The notes below the pieces were generated by a model that was given only the letters and a program-made list of their open reading frames with translations, ran no database searches and was not told where the DNA came from. The position numbers and the translations under genes were made by a program. From contig CAZFQG010000095.1 in assembly GCA_964520785.1 (NCBI GenBank), positions 1-23,273 on the forward strand: a stretch of 23,273 nucleotides of DNA. The letters are read 5' to 3'. Positions within the stretch are counted from its first letter, which is position 1. The number at the start of each line of letters is the position of its first letter. Positions 15,250 to 23,071 of this stretch are shown here, in pieces. This DNA is from CAZFQG01 sp964520785. GTDB lineage: Bacteria > Planctomycetota > Planctomycetia > Pirellulales > Thermoguttaceae.

Positions 15250-15310
15250 TGCACGTACATTTTATCTAGTCGATCTTCAACCAAAATAGCGTAAGAGTTC
15301 AGGAAAACTC

Positions 15311-15973
15311 GTGGAAGACACGCGGCAAAGAATTTTGAATGCGGCGGGCGTGGAGTTTGCCGAGCGAGGGTATCGGGGCGCGACGATTCGGACGATTTGC
15401 CGGAAGGCCGGCGTCAACGTGGCGGCGGTCAACTACTACTTCGGAGGCAAGGAAGGGTTGTATAAGGAGGTCATCATCGCTTCTCATCCCGCCAATATCG
15501 ATGACGGCGCGAGCTTTCCGGAGAACGCGTCTGCGCGCGAGAAGCTGCGCGCATTCGTTCATGCCTTCTTGACGCATGTTCGGAGTATTCCGTCGGATTC
15601 CTGGCGGCTACGTCTGATGATACGCGAACTCACCAACCCGATTCCGGCATGTCGGGAACCGCTCAAGGCGGCCTTTCAAGCGCGGTTTGACGAACTGCTC
15701 AAGATATTCAGGGAACTCGTGCCGAACGCCCCGGAGGTCTTTCGCAAACGGCTGGCCGTCGGCATTTTCGGGCAGTGCATCGTCTACCGCCGCGATGGGA
15801 TTCCGCAATTGCTGCTGGGAGAGGCCCAGATCGACCGGCACTTCGGGATCGAGACACTCACCGACCATATCGTGACGATGACCCTCCGTGCGGTGGGATT
15901 GGAATCGCCTTTCGATTTCCGTTCCCGGGAGGAGCGAATGGAAGACGATCCCGTCGAGGGAGGCGCGGCATGA
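15311..15973 (+). CDS. TetR/AcrR-family transcriptional regulator (CecR-like)
   Basis: A 220-residue one-component repressor. Residues 3-50 are the TetR helix-turn-helix domain (TRQRILNAAGVEFAERGY, then GATIRTICRKAGV and NYYFGGKEGLY). The C-terminal ligand domain, with LMIRELTNPIPACREPL and a GQCIVYRRDGIPQLL segment, resembles the CecR/YbiH group, whose members often control efflux operons. The GTG at 15311 follows AGGA by about eight bases. The stop overlaps the adaptor start as ATGA, so it is co-transcribed with and probably represses the adaptor and pump genes; an effector would be a small hydrophobic compound exported by the pump. The effector cannot be read from the sequence. Confidence 0.9.
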   Translation: MEDTRQRILNAAGVEFAERGYRGATIRTICRKAGVNVAAVNYYFGGKEGLYKEVIIASHPANIDDGASFPENASAREKLRAFVHAFLTHVRSIPSDSWRLRLMIRELTNPIPACREPLKAAFQARFDELLKIFRELVPNAPEVFRKRLAVGIFGQCIVYRRDGIPQLLLGEAQIDRHFGIETLTDHIVTMTLRAVGLESPFDFRSREERMEDDPVEGGAA

Positions 15974-16689
15974 GAAGGTTCTTCGCGGAACTGCTGCGCA
16001 TCGCGATCCCACTCGCCATCCTGGCGGCCGGTACCGCCATCTGCATCACCTTGATTTGGATGAAAACGCCACCCGAGGAGAAGGATGAGGAATCGAAGGT
16101 GGCCTTCGTCGAGACGACTTCCGTGCGGCCTCACCGCTCGGGCCTGGTGCTGTCGGCGGACGGCGTCGTCGTTCCCCACCGAGAGATTCAGGTGGCGGCG
16201 GAAGTGAGCGGCATTATCGAGAAGAAGTCTCCGAACTGCCGTGCGGGAAAATACGTTCGGCAAGGAGAATTCCTCTACCGTATCGAGAAGGACTACTACG
16301 AGAAGGACCTCGAAATCCTCGAAAAGGAGTTCGCGCAAGCGGAACGGATGATCGCGGAACTCGACATCGAGAAACGGAATCTGGTAAAACTCATCGCCAA
16401 CGCCGAGGCGCAGGAGAAGATAGAGAGGGACCAGGAGGAAAGGTATCGCGGCATTCGCAAGAGTAGCGAACGGCTGTTGACGGAACGAGAATTTGATCTT
16501 CAGCAATTGGCCCTGTTAGGTATTCAAAACCAGCTTATCACTCTCCATAATCAACAGGCTCTCCTGGAGACGAACCGGCGCCGCCGCCGTTGGAGCGAGC
16601 CAAGGAGGCGACTCAATTGCGGATCGACAGGGCACGTCTGGATTTGGAGCGGACGGAAATCACCGCGCCGATCGACGCCATGGTCGTGA
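15970..16689 (+). CDS. RND periplasmic adaptor (HlyD/MFP family), 5' part before a frameshift
   Basis: The membrane-fusion adaptor that would bridge the inner-membrane pump and an outer-membrane channel. A membrane anchor occupies residues about 8-30 (LLRIAIPLAILAAGTAICIT), followed by the first half of the lipoyl-like hairpin (VVPHREIQVAAEVSGIIE then YVRQGEFLYRIEKDYY). A long coiled-coil hairpin begins at about residue 100 (LEILEKEFAQAERMIAELD). Homology leaves this frame near 16573-16590, in the returning arm of the coiled coil, and continues in the -1 frame (see the 3' part). The frame itself runs to a stop at 16689, the last 30 codons being Arg/Trp-rich and unrelated. One added base in CGCCGCCGCCGTTGG would rejoin the two. 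It starts at the ATGA overlap with the TetR gene. Confidence 0.82.
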   Translation: MRRFFAELLRIAIPLAILAAGTAICITLIWMKTPPEEKDEESKVAFVETTSVRPHRSGLVLSADGVVVPHREIQVAAEVSGIIEKKSPNCRAGKYVRQGEFLYRIEKDYYEKDLEILEKEFAQAERMIAELDIEKRNLVKLIANAEAQEKIERDQEERYRGIRKSSERLLTEREFDLQQLALLGIQNQLITLHNQQALLETNRRRRRWSEPRRRLNCGSTGHVWIWSGRKSPRRSTPWS

Positions 16690-17489
16690 AGGATTTCGTG
16701 GAGGAAGAGAGTTTCGTCGCCAAGGGGACCGTCGTCGCGACGCTCGAGGATGTTTCCAAAGTAGAGGTGCGCTGCCACTTGCGGATGGACGAAATGGTTT
16801 GGATTTGGCGGCAGCCGACGGAGGCGACCGATTCGAGCGACTATTACCGCGTCCCCCGGACCCCGGTCAAGGTGATCTATGAACTGGCGGGACGCGCTAT
16901 CTCCTGGGAAGGCATCCTTGCTCGCTACGACGGGATCGGTGTCGATGAAACCACGCGAACCGTTCCCTGCCGCGTCGTCATCGACAACCCCCGGTCGGGT
17001 ATCTCCGGGAACGTCGACCAGAAACGCGTCCGGTCGGGACCGCCCGCGCTGGTTCGAGGGATGTACGTAACCTTGGAAATCGAAACCATGCCGGAAGACG
17101 TTCTGCTTCAGGTTCCGGAGATCGCCCTGAAGCCCAATGGTACGTTATGGGTCGTCCGAGACGGCGAGCTTCGTATCCGACCGATCGACGTCGTCGCGGT
17201 ACGCTTCGAAACCGTGATCTTTGCGCAAAACGGCGATTCCGAAGGGAAACTCCGTCCCGGTGACCGAGTCGTACTCTCGCCCGTTCCCGGCGCCTACGAC
17301 GGAATGCCCGTTCAAGAGAGGTCTTTCGGCGACGCGCGGGACACGGAGGGGGAGAACGGACGAAGGAGCGAATGGGAGAGGCCGGCCGGCACGCCGGGAG
17401 TGGAGGCCGCTTCACTTGGGACCTCGGAAACGGTCGTCGCGAATCGCCGCTCCTCGAAGCCGGTCGCGGCCAAGCGGGAGCCCCGATGA
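16590..17489 (+). CDS. RND periplasmic adaptor (HlyD/MFP family), 3' part after a frameshift
   Basis: Continues the adaptor from the coiled coil (LERAKEATQLRIDRARLDLE) into the second half of the lipoyl-like domain (RTEITAPIDAMVVKDFVEEE), the beta-barrel domain (KVEVRCHLRMDEMVWIW) and the membrane-proximal domain (MYVTLEIETMPEDVLLQVPE, then PIDVVAVRFETVIFA and LRPGDRVVLSPV). A hydrophilic tail of about 55 residues follows and is longer than usual. No good start codon or ribosome site precedes it, so it is not an independent gene. Combined with the 5' part it would give an adaptor of roughly 505 residues. Its stop overlaps the pump start as ATGA, as expected for a coupled operon. Confidence 0.82.
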   Translation: MERAKEATQLRIDRARLDLERTEITAPIDAMVVKDFVEEESFVAKGTVVATLEDVSKVEVRCHLRMDEMVWIWRQPTEATDSSDYYRVPRTPVKVIYELAGRAISWEGILARYDGIGVDETTRTVPCRVVIDNPRSGISGNVDQKRVRSGPPALVRGMYVTLEIETMPEDVLLQVPEIALKPNGTLWVVRDGELRIRPIDVVAVRFETVIFAQNGDSEGKLRPGDRVVLSPVPGAYDGMPVQERSFGDARDTEGENGRRSEWERPAGTPGVEAASLGTSETVVANRRSSKPVAAKREPR

Positions 17490-19918
17490 AAGGCTTGGTC
17501 CGCTGGTCCATTTCCAATACGCCGGCGATGAATACGCTGATGGCCGGAATCATCCTGGTCGGCGGGTTCTGCATGGTTCACATGCGGCGCGAGTTGTTCC
17601 CCGAATTCGACCTCGAGATCGTGTACGTCGAGGTGCCGTATCCCGGAGCGAGCCCCGCGGAGGTCGAGGAGGGCGTTTGCCAGAAGATCGAAGAGGCGGT
17701 ACAGTCGATCGAAGGCATCGACAAGATCATAAGCGGCGCTCAAGAGAACGACGGTTTCGTCATCCTCGAGCTGGAATCGAACGTGAAGGATGTCCAGAAG
17801 GTTCTCAACGAGGTCCGTTCGGAGGTGGACCGGATAACGAGTTTTCCGGATCTGGCGGAAGACCCGGAGATCAAACAGTTCACGCTTCGCCGGGTCGCCA
17901 TTCGGCTGGGCGTAATGGGGCCCCCGTCGGATGATCCACGAAATGAAATAGCCCTGCGGGAGATCGCGGAGCGCGTCCGGCAAGACCTGCTGCTGTTGCC
18001 GTCCGTCTCTCAGGTTCAAATCGTTGGCGCGAAGGACTATCAGATCGATATCGAGATTCCGGAGGCTCGGCTGAGGGAATACGGTCTTAGTTTGACGCGG
18101 GTCGCCGACGCCGTGCGGCGACAGAACGTCGAGGTCCCCGGCGGGACGATGCGAACGCCGTCACAGGAGTTTCTGCTGAGGGGAAAGAACAAGAGGCTCC
18201 GGGGAGACGAAATCGCGCAGATTCCGCTCCTGACCGAACCCGGCGGTGTCGTTTTGACGGTTGGCGACCTCGGAACGGTGAGCGACCGGTTCGCGGACGT
18301 GACCTCCGACAGTTGGGTCGACGGCCGACCCGCCGTCGTCCTCGCCGTCGACAAAACGAGCCAGGAGGACTTGCTGAAGATCGTCGACGAGGTCCGGGAA
18401 TACGTATCCGCCCATCCGTTGCCCGAGGGTTACGAAATAAGGACATGGATGGATTCGGCGGTCTTGGTTCAGCAGCGGCTCGAAATGCTTCTGAAGAACG
18501 GACTTTTCGGGTTGGTATTGGTCTTCTTCATACTCACCCTGTTTCTGGAGTTCCGTTTGGCGTTCTGGGTCGCAATGGGGATTCCGCTCTCCATGCTCGG
18601 CGCCTGTGCCGTTCTCTATTTCACCGGCCAAACCATGAACATGCTGTCGATGTTCGCGTTCATCATGGCCCTGGGGATCCTCGTGGACGACGCCATCGTA
18701 ATCGGCGAGAACGTCTTTACGCGCCGCGGAATGGGAAAAGGACACATCCGGGCGGCCGTCGATGGTACGGTCGAGGTACTCCCTTCCGTCTTCGCGTCCG
18801 TCACGACGACCGTGTTCGCCTTCATTCCGTTTCTCTTCGTCCCGGGTATCATGGGAAAATTCATCGCCGTGATGCCGGCGGCGATGATCGCGATGCTTTC
18901 GCTCTCCTTGTTCGAAAGCGCGTTCATTCTCCCCTGCCATCTGTCGCACGATGGAAAGGAGAGGGAAGGGGAATCGCTCTACGGACGCTGGCGCAGACGG
19001 CTTCCGCCCCCTTTCGGACCGGTTCTGGCCGTTCTCGTCGTCTGCGCGGTCGGTTCCCTGCGGTTTCTCTTTTTCCCCGCCAAGCGGTTGATCGATCTTC
19101 TTCACTACATCAACGACCACGTGACCCTGGGACTTCAATGGACCATCGAACGGGTCTACCTGCCGCTTCTGAGAGGATCGCTCGCGTATCCGGCACTCAC
19201 GATAAGCACGGCACTGGCGGCCCTGATCGTCGCCTTCGGTCTGTTCGAGTCGGGCCTGGTTCCCTTCGTCGCGTTCCCCAAACTGGACAGCTTGACGATT
19301 TCCGCGAATATCCGCTATCCGGACGGCACCCCCGCCGCCGTGACCACCGAGGCGACCGAACGACTGGAGAAGGCCATTCGGGAGATCGACGACGAGTACC
19401 GGAGGGAGAAGGGAAAGCCGCTGGTCAAACTCGTTCACCGGGGGATCGGCCAGGTCAACGTGATCGGCGGATACGATCCCGGTGAAGGAATCGGCGGCGG
19501 GAACATGGGCGGCGTCCTCGTCGAGCTGGTCGATTCCGACCGGCGTGACGTAACGAGTGTCGAACTCGTTCCCCGGTGGCGCGAACGAGCCGGAGATTTC
19601 GTCGGCGCGGAAGATGTCACCTTCAAGACGGATGCCGGTGGGCCCGGCGGAGCGCCGATCGAATTCGTCCTATTGGCGGACCCCGCCCACATGGACGAAT
19701 TGGAGAGCTTCGCGGAGGAGTGCAAGGCTCACCTGGAGAAGGCCAAGGGAGTATTCGACGTCCGCGACGACAGCTACCCGGGAAAATGGGAGTTCCAAAT
19801 CACGGTGAAGGAGCGAGCCAAGGCGATGGGAATTCCTCTGGCCGATCTGGCGCAAACGGTCCGCGAATCAATTACGGAGAAGAGGTCATGCGGCTGCAGC
19901 GCGGCCGGCACGAGGTGA
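17486..19918 (+). CDS. RND efflux transporter permease, 5' part before a frameshift
   Basis: An AcrB-type proton-driven inner-membrane pump. TM1 lies at about 12-30, followed by the first porter domains, including PYPGASPAEVEEGVCQKIEE and GAQENDGFVILELE. TM2-TM6 span about 340-480, with the proton-relay pair Asp401-Asp402 in GILVDDAIVIGENVF. An additional hydrophobic stretch (PVLAVLVVCAVGSLRFLFF, about 512-530) lies between TM6 and TM7, where AcrB has a cytosolic loop. TM7 (about 572-590) and the second porter region follow. Homology stays in this frame up to LADLAQTVRES near 19868 and then moves to the -1 frame; the remaining 16 codons (ending SAAGTR) are spurious. Together with the 3' part the pump would be about 1,125 residues, within the family range. 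Confidence 0.85.
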   Translation: MKGLVRWSISNTPAMNTLMAGIILVGGFCMVHMRRELFPEFDLEIVYVEVPYPGASPAEVEEGVCQKIEEAVQSIEGIDKIISGAQENDGFVILELESNVKDVQKVLNEVRSEVDRITSFPDLAEDPEIKQFTLRRVAIRLGVMGPPSDDPRNEIALREIAERVRQDLLLLPSVSQVQIVGAKDYQIDIEIPEARLREYGLSLTRVADAVRRQNVEVPGGTMRTPSQEFLLRGKNKRLRGDEIAQIPLLTEPGGVVLTVGDLGTVSDRFADVTSDSWVDGRPAVVLAVDKTSQEDLLKIVDEVREYVSAHPLPEGYEIRTWMDSAVLVQQRLEMLLKNGLFGLVLVFFILTLFLEFRLAFWVAMGIPLSMLGACAVLYFTGQTMNMLSMFAFIMALGILVDDAIVIGENVFTRRGMGKGHIRAAVDGTVEVLPSVFASVTTTVFAFIPFLFVPGIMGKFIAVMPAAMIAMLSLSLFESAFILPCHLSHDGKEREGESLYGRWRRRLPPPFGPVLAVLVVCAVGSLRFLFFPAKRLIDLLHYINDHVTLGLQWTIERVYLPLLRGSLAYPALTISTALAALIVAFGLFESGLVPFVAFPKLDSLTISANIRYPDGTPAAVTTEATERLEKAIREIDDEYRREKGKPLVKLVHRGIGQVNVIGGYDPGEGIGGGNMGGVLVELVDSDRRDVTSVELVPRWRERAGDFVGAEDVTFKTDAGGPGGAPIEFVLLADPAHMDELESFAEECKAHLEKAKGVFDVRDDSYPGKWEFQITVKERAKAMGIPLADLAQTVRESITEKRSCGCSAAGTR

Positions 19919-20862
19919 AGTTGATGGTCCGGTATCCGGAGAAGGAGCGGCGATCCATCGGCCACTTCGACGACATCCGCGTCCGCGTCGGTGGCGGACA
20001 CGAACGTCCGTTGACGGAATTGGCCGACGTCAAACTGGCTCAAGGATTCTCGAAGATCAGCCGCCGGGACCAGTACCGGTCCATCACCGTGACCGCGGAC
20101 GTCGAAGAGGACGAGGGAAACGCGAAGGAAATCATCGCGAACATGAGGGAGGAGTTCCTCCCGGAACTCTTCGAGAAGTATCCCAACGTGAAGCTGCTCT
20201 GGGAAGGGATGCAGAGGCAAACGGACGAATCGGTCACCGGCTTGATGCGAGGGCTCGCGGTGGCCGTCGTCGCGATGTTCGTGCTTTTGACCCTAGAGTT
20301 CCGCTCTTATGCCCAGCCGCTGCTGGTCCTGGCGATTATTCCCTTCGGCCTGATCGGCGTCGTCTTCGGCCACGTCGTCATGCGTATCGACATGACCCTT
20401 TTCAGTCTCTTCGGACTGGTCGCTCTGACCGGAGTCGTAATCAACGACTCCATCGTGCTGGTTGACTTCATCAATCATCGCCTCCGGAACGGAATGCCGA
20501 TTCATGATGCGCTCATAGAGGCCGGACGTCGCCGCTTCCGGCCGGTCATCCTGACGTCGACGACGACCATCGCCGGTCTGTCCCCCCTTCTTCTGGAAAC
20601 TTCCTTCCAGGCCAAGTTTCTCATCCCCATGGCGACGAGCCTCTGCTTCGGCCTCCTCTTCACCACGGTCATGGTTCTCGTCCTCGTCCCGGTGCTCTAT
20701 CTCGGATACACGAGAATCGCCGGGCTGCACGACGGCCGGGGCGCAGCGGCCTCGGAGGCCCGCGCGGAGCGGGCGAACGGCGAACCGGAATGGGAAAACG
20801 GCGAAGCGGACGAAGCAGCGCCGTCGCGGACTTCTCGGTTGGAGAGGGCCGGTGGAGACTGA
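19870..20862 (+). CDS. RND efflux transporter permease, 3' part after a frameshift
   Basis: Continues the pump from NYGEEVMRLQRGRHEVKLMV, the end of the second porter domain (NVKLLWEGMQRQTDESVTGL), into TM8-TM12. GVVINDSIVLVDFIN near 20430-20475 is the TM10 signature; the AcrB proton-relay lysine there is replaced by Asn, as in many non-AcrB RND members. VILTSTTTIAGLSPLLLET and FGLLFTTVMVLVLVPVLY are the final conserved helices. A hydrophilic, Glu-rich tail of about 45 residues ends it. Adding one base inside the TCA codon at 19868 rejoins it to the 5' part as RESNYGEEV. The ATG at 19888 would be the first start codon if it were expressed alone, but half a pump would not function. Confidence 0.85.
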   Translation, partial: NYGEEVMRLQRGRHEVKLMVRYPEKERRSIGHFDDIRVRVGGGHERPLTELADVKLAQGFSKISRRDQYRSITVTADVEEDEGNAKEIIANMREEFLPELFEKYPNVKLLWEGMQRQTDESVTGLMRGLAVAVVAMFVLLTLEFRSYAQPLLVLAIIPFGLIGVVFGHVVMRIDMTLFSLFGLVALTGVVINDSIVLVDFINHRLRNGMPIHDALIEAGRRRFRPVILTSTTTIAGLSPLLLETSFQAKFLIPMATSLCFGLLFTTVMVLVLVPVLYLGYTRIAGLHDGRGAAASEARAERANGEPEWENGEADEAAPSRTSRLERAGGD

Positions 20863-20889
20863 AGCGCCGGAGAATCGGCCCGGCGAGCG

Positions 20890-22086
20890 TCATTCCGGCG
20901 AGGGTCGGCTGGACGACGCCTCCGCTTCGGAAACGTCGTTCTTCTCGGAAAGGGCCTCCGGCGGTTCGGGCCTGGGCGTCCTCGGCTTCGAAATGCTCTG
21001 GGCGATGTATTCCTTCAACCGGCCCGCCGCGTCATCGCCGGGGAAGCACTCCTCCATGTGGGCGTAGATGTCGCGAATCTGTTTCTTGCGGGCCACGCTG
21101 AAGCGCCAGACGCTGGGGCGTTTTTGTTGCCGCAGTTCAGAGGCGTACAGGTTGATCAGAAGCGCATTGACCGGATCGAATCGGAAGGGATGGAACCCCA
21201 CGCTATTCGGCGGAAGGTTCCCCATGATGACCGGCCGCATGATCGAATGCGGATCGACGCTGTGCGTGGCGCCCAGATAGTGCCCCAATTCGTGCGCCAG
21301 CAGCTCGTAGCGCTCCCGCTGCGTCATGTGGTTCGTCCAGTCCCGTATCAAGATATGCCGGGAAAGAGGCCCGGCGATGCTTCCGAAATGAACCCGGCCT
21401 CGCGCGTGGTGGTACTGACTGGTAAACCCGATCGCGATTCGGGCGGGGTCCGGCTTCACCTTGCGGCGGAATTCCTCCGAGGCCTTCGCGAAATCCGTGA
21501 CGTCGCTCTGCGAGTGCCAGCGTTCGGCGGCCACGACCTTGAACTCGACCCGGGCGGTCTTCTCGAAAATCCGAGAAGCGGCCTCGACGCAACGTTCAAG
21601 ATCGCGTCGCCAGCGCTCTTCCCTCGCGTTTTGTTTCTGGTCAACGAGTATTTTCACCGGAATCGTCAGCATCTCGCCCGGCCGGACCGGAGGTTCCACT
21701 GGGGTTGCGGGCCAGGGCGCAGGAACCTCCTCTTCCTCCGGCGCGGCGAAGACGAATAATCCAACCTGTTCGTCGTGCTCAGCGATGTAGTACAGAGTAT
21801 GGTTCTTCAGCCGATGCACCTGAGAACGGCCCCCAGCGGTGAAACCCAGGATAATCTCTTCCTCTTCGTGGATCGGAAAAACCTCTTGAGGGTCCAACTC
21901 CCGCTCCACCGGATCACCCTCGCCGATTTTCAATGTGATGCCGATTTTCTTGTCGAGTTGATTCGTGAGAACGGTCGCGGCGAAAACGGGGCTCCCCGCG
22001 AGGAGTCCGACCCCAAGAACGGTCGCGCTCAGACGGAGACCGAGGTGGCTCGTGAAGATCGGGCGAAAACCAGTGGGAGTTCTCAT
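20890..22086 (-). CDS. Secreted matrixin-like zinc metalloprotease (metzincin)
   Basis: A 398-residue exported protease. Residues about 14-37 form a signal peptide (LGLRLSATVLGVGLLAGSPVFA). An N-terminal beta-rich domain (38-115) contains NQLDKKIGITLKIGEG and HEEEEIILGF, and a Pro/Glu linker (116-138) joins it to the catalytic domain. The catalytic site is HELGHYLGATH at 265-275, giving the three zinc-binding histidines and catalytic Glu266, with the Met-turn SIMRP at 281-285. The short gap between them is typical of matrixin (M10)-like enzymes. A charged C-terminal helix region and a Ser/Glu/Pro-rich tail (LKEYIAQSISKPRTP) follow. The start at 22086 is chosen because it begins the signal peptide; the open frame extends upstream into the HAD gene but is meaningless there. 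Target unknown; it is convergent with the pump. Confidence 0.85.
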   Translation of the reverse strand: MRTPTGFRPIFTSHLGLRLSATVLGVGLLAGSPVFAATVLTNQLDKKIGITLKIGEGDPVERELDPQEVFPIHEEEEIILGFTAGGRSQVHRLKNHTLYYIAEHDEQVGLFVFAAPEEEEVPAPWPATPVEPPVRPGEMLTIPVKILVDQKQNAREERWRRDLERCVEAASRIFEKTARVEFKVVAAERWHSQSDVTDFAKASEEFRRKVKPDPARIAIGFTSQYHHARGRVHFGSIAGPLSRHILIRDWTNHMTQRERYELLAHELGHYLGATHSVDPHSIMRPVIMGNLPPNSVGFHPFRFDPVNALLINLYASELRQQKRPSVWRFSVARKKQIRDIYAHMEECFPGDDAAGRLKEYIAQSISKPRTPRPEPPEALSEKNDVSEAEASSSRPSPE

Positions 22087-22235
22087 GGGAGATGGTCCAT
22101 TTGTCGTTGCCGCGGTCCGCGCCGGGTCCATGGGGGCACTCGTTCTCGCATGGCGCGACGCCGCGCGCGGCGATTTTCCGGGGACCGACCGTGGAGCCCC
22201 ATGGCGAACCATTGCCGGGCCCGTGACGCTAAGCT

Positions 22236-22853
22236 TCAGTAGTTCAGTTGGACGCCCCGCGCGCGAAGCGCGTCGACTAGCGCGCGCGCGCCGCGAAATT
22301 CGACGGCGTCCAGGCCGGCCTGTTTTGCTCCGTCGACGTTTTCGACGAGGTCGTCCGTGAAGAAGACATCGCCGGGCCCAACGCCGGTTTTCGCGACGGC
22401 CGCCTCGAAAAGGGCCCGATCCGGTTTCATCGATTTGATCTCGTAACTCAGCGCGAACGCGCTGAAATCCTCGGAGAGAATTCGAAACCGGTTCAAACAG
22501 TAGCGCCAATGCACCTCGCATGTGTTCGAAAGGATTCCGAGACGGCAACCGACCTGTCGCAGTTGACTTACGACCGAAAGCATCTGGACGTTCACCTCGA
22601 AGATGGCGGCGGAAGCTTGGCAAATCGCCTCGAAGTCCGGGTTCGCGCCGGTTCGGCCGCGGAACGCGTCATAGAACTCCCACGTGGATATCTCGCCGCT
22701 TTCAAGGCGACGTTGCAGTCCCTCCTGGAAAACGGCGGCCCGGGTCGTCTCCATGGAAAGACCCGAGACTTCCGCCATCTGCGAAAGCATTCGTTCCACG
22801 CTGAAGTCGAGGATGACGTTGCCGAGGTCGAAGTATAGGAACCGAGGAGGCAT
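22236..22853 (-). CDS. YihX-like HAD-superfamily phosphatase
   Basis: A 205-residue cytosolic HAD hydrolase of subfamily IA. Motif I is FDLGNVI with nucleophile Asp9 and Gly in place of the usual second Asp, as in YihX and the epoxide-hydrolase N-terminal domains. Motif II is LSNT (108-111), motif III is the lysine in SMKPD (Lys143) and motif IV is FFTDDLVENVDGA with Asp167/Asp168 for magnesium. The cap begins at about residue 18 and contains LESGEISTWEFYDAF, which closely parallels YihX. YihX dephosphorylates alpha-D-glucose 1-phosphate; the substrate here is only a guess, perhaps a sugar phosphate linked to the nucleotide-sugar gene upstream. It lies 149 bases ahead of the metalloprotease gene on the same strand. 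Confidence 0.88.
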   Translation of the reverse strand: MPPRFLYFDLGNVILDFSVERMLSQMAEVSGLSMETTRAAVFQEGLQRRLESGEISTWEFYDAFRGRTGANPDFEAICQASAAIFEVNVQMLSVVSQLRQVGCRLGILSNTCEVHWRYCLNRFRILSEDFSAFALSYEIKSMKPDRALFEAAVAKTGVGPGDVFFTDDLVENVDGAKQAGLDAVEFRGARALVDALRARGVQLNY

Positions 22854-23041
22854 TCCGGCCGAAACACAAATAATCGGGACAAGGGACGCCGCCGCGACGG
22901 AGCCGGTAATTCATCAACGCTCGATCCCAACGCGGGTTGAGGGGCACGAAATCGCCGCGATCACCCGAACGTAACAAGCCCGGCGAAACTCACTCCTTGC
23001 GCCTCACCAAGCGCCAGGGACCACCGCGACCGGAAACCGCT

Positions 23042-23071
23042 ACAATAAGCTATACGTCCCGCCGACGTCAA
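23042..23071 (-). promoter_or_regulatory. Possible promoter for the HAD gene
   Basis: On the minus strand, TTGACG (plus-strand 23066-23071) and TATTGT (23042-23047) are 18 bases apart. It overlaps the stop codon of the upstream epimerase and would give a leader of about 185 bases. The match to the -10 consensus is only moderate. Confidence 0.35.

Noticed and set aside
14809..15294. 161-codon plus-strand frame in the divergent spacer
   Set aside because: Overlaps the leader of the amidotransferase-like gene and the TetR promoter, with no ribosome site and no family features.
16573..16592. Programmed -1 ribosomal frameshift in the adaptor
   Set aside because: No X-XXY-YYZ slippery heptamer and no obvious downstream pseudoknot; adaptor families are not known to use recoding.
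18161..19438. Long minus-strand open frame (425 codons) opposite the RND pump
   Set aside because: It is antisense to strongly conserved pump sequence, is rich in Asp/Arg/His/Gln from codon mirror effects, and has no ribosome site or family match.
22087..22623. N-terminal extension of the metalloprotease frame
   Set aside because: It overlaps the HAD gene, is Arg-rich, and would bury the signal peptide that starts at 22086.
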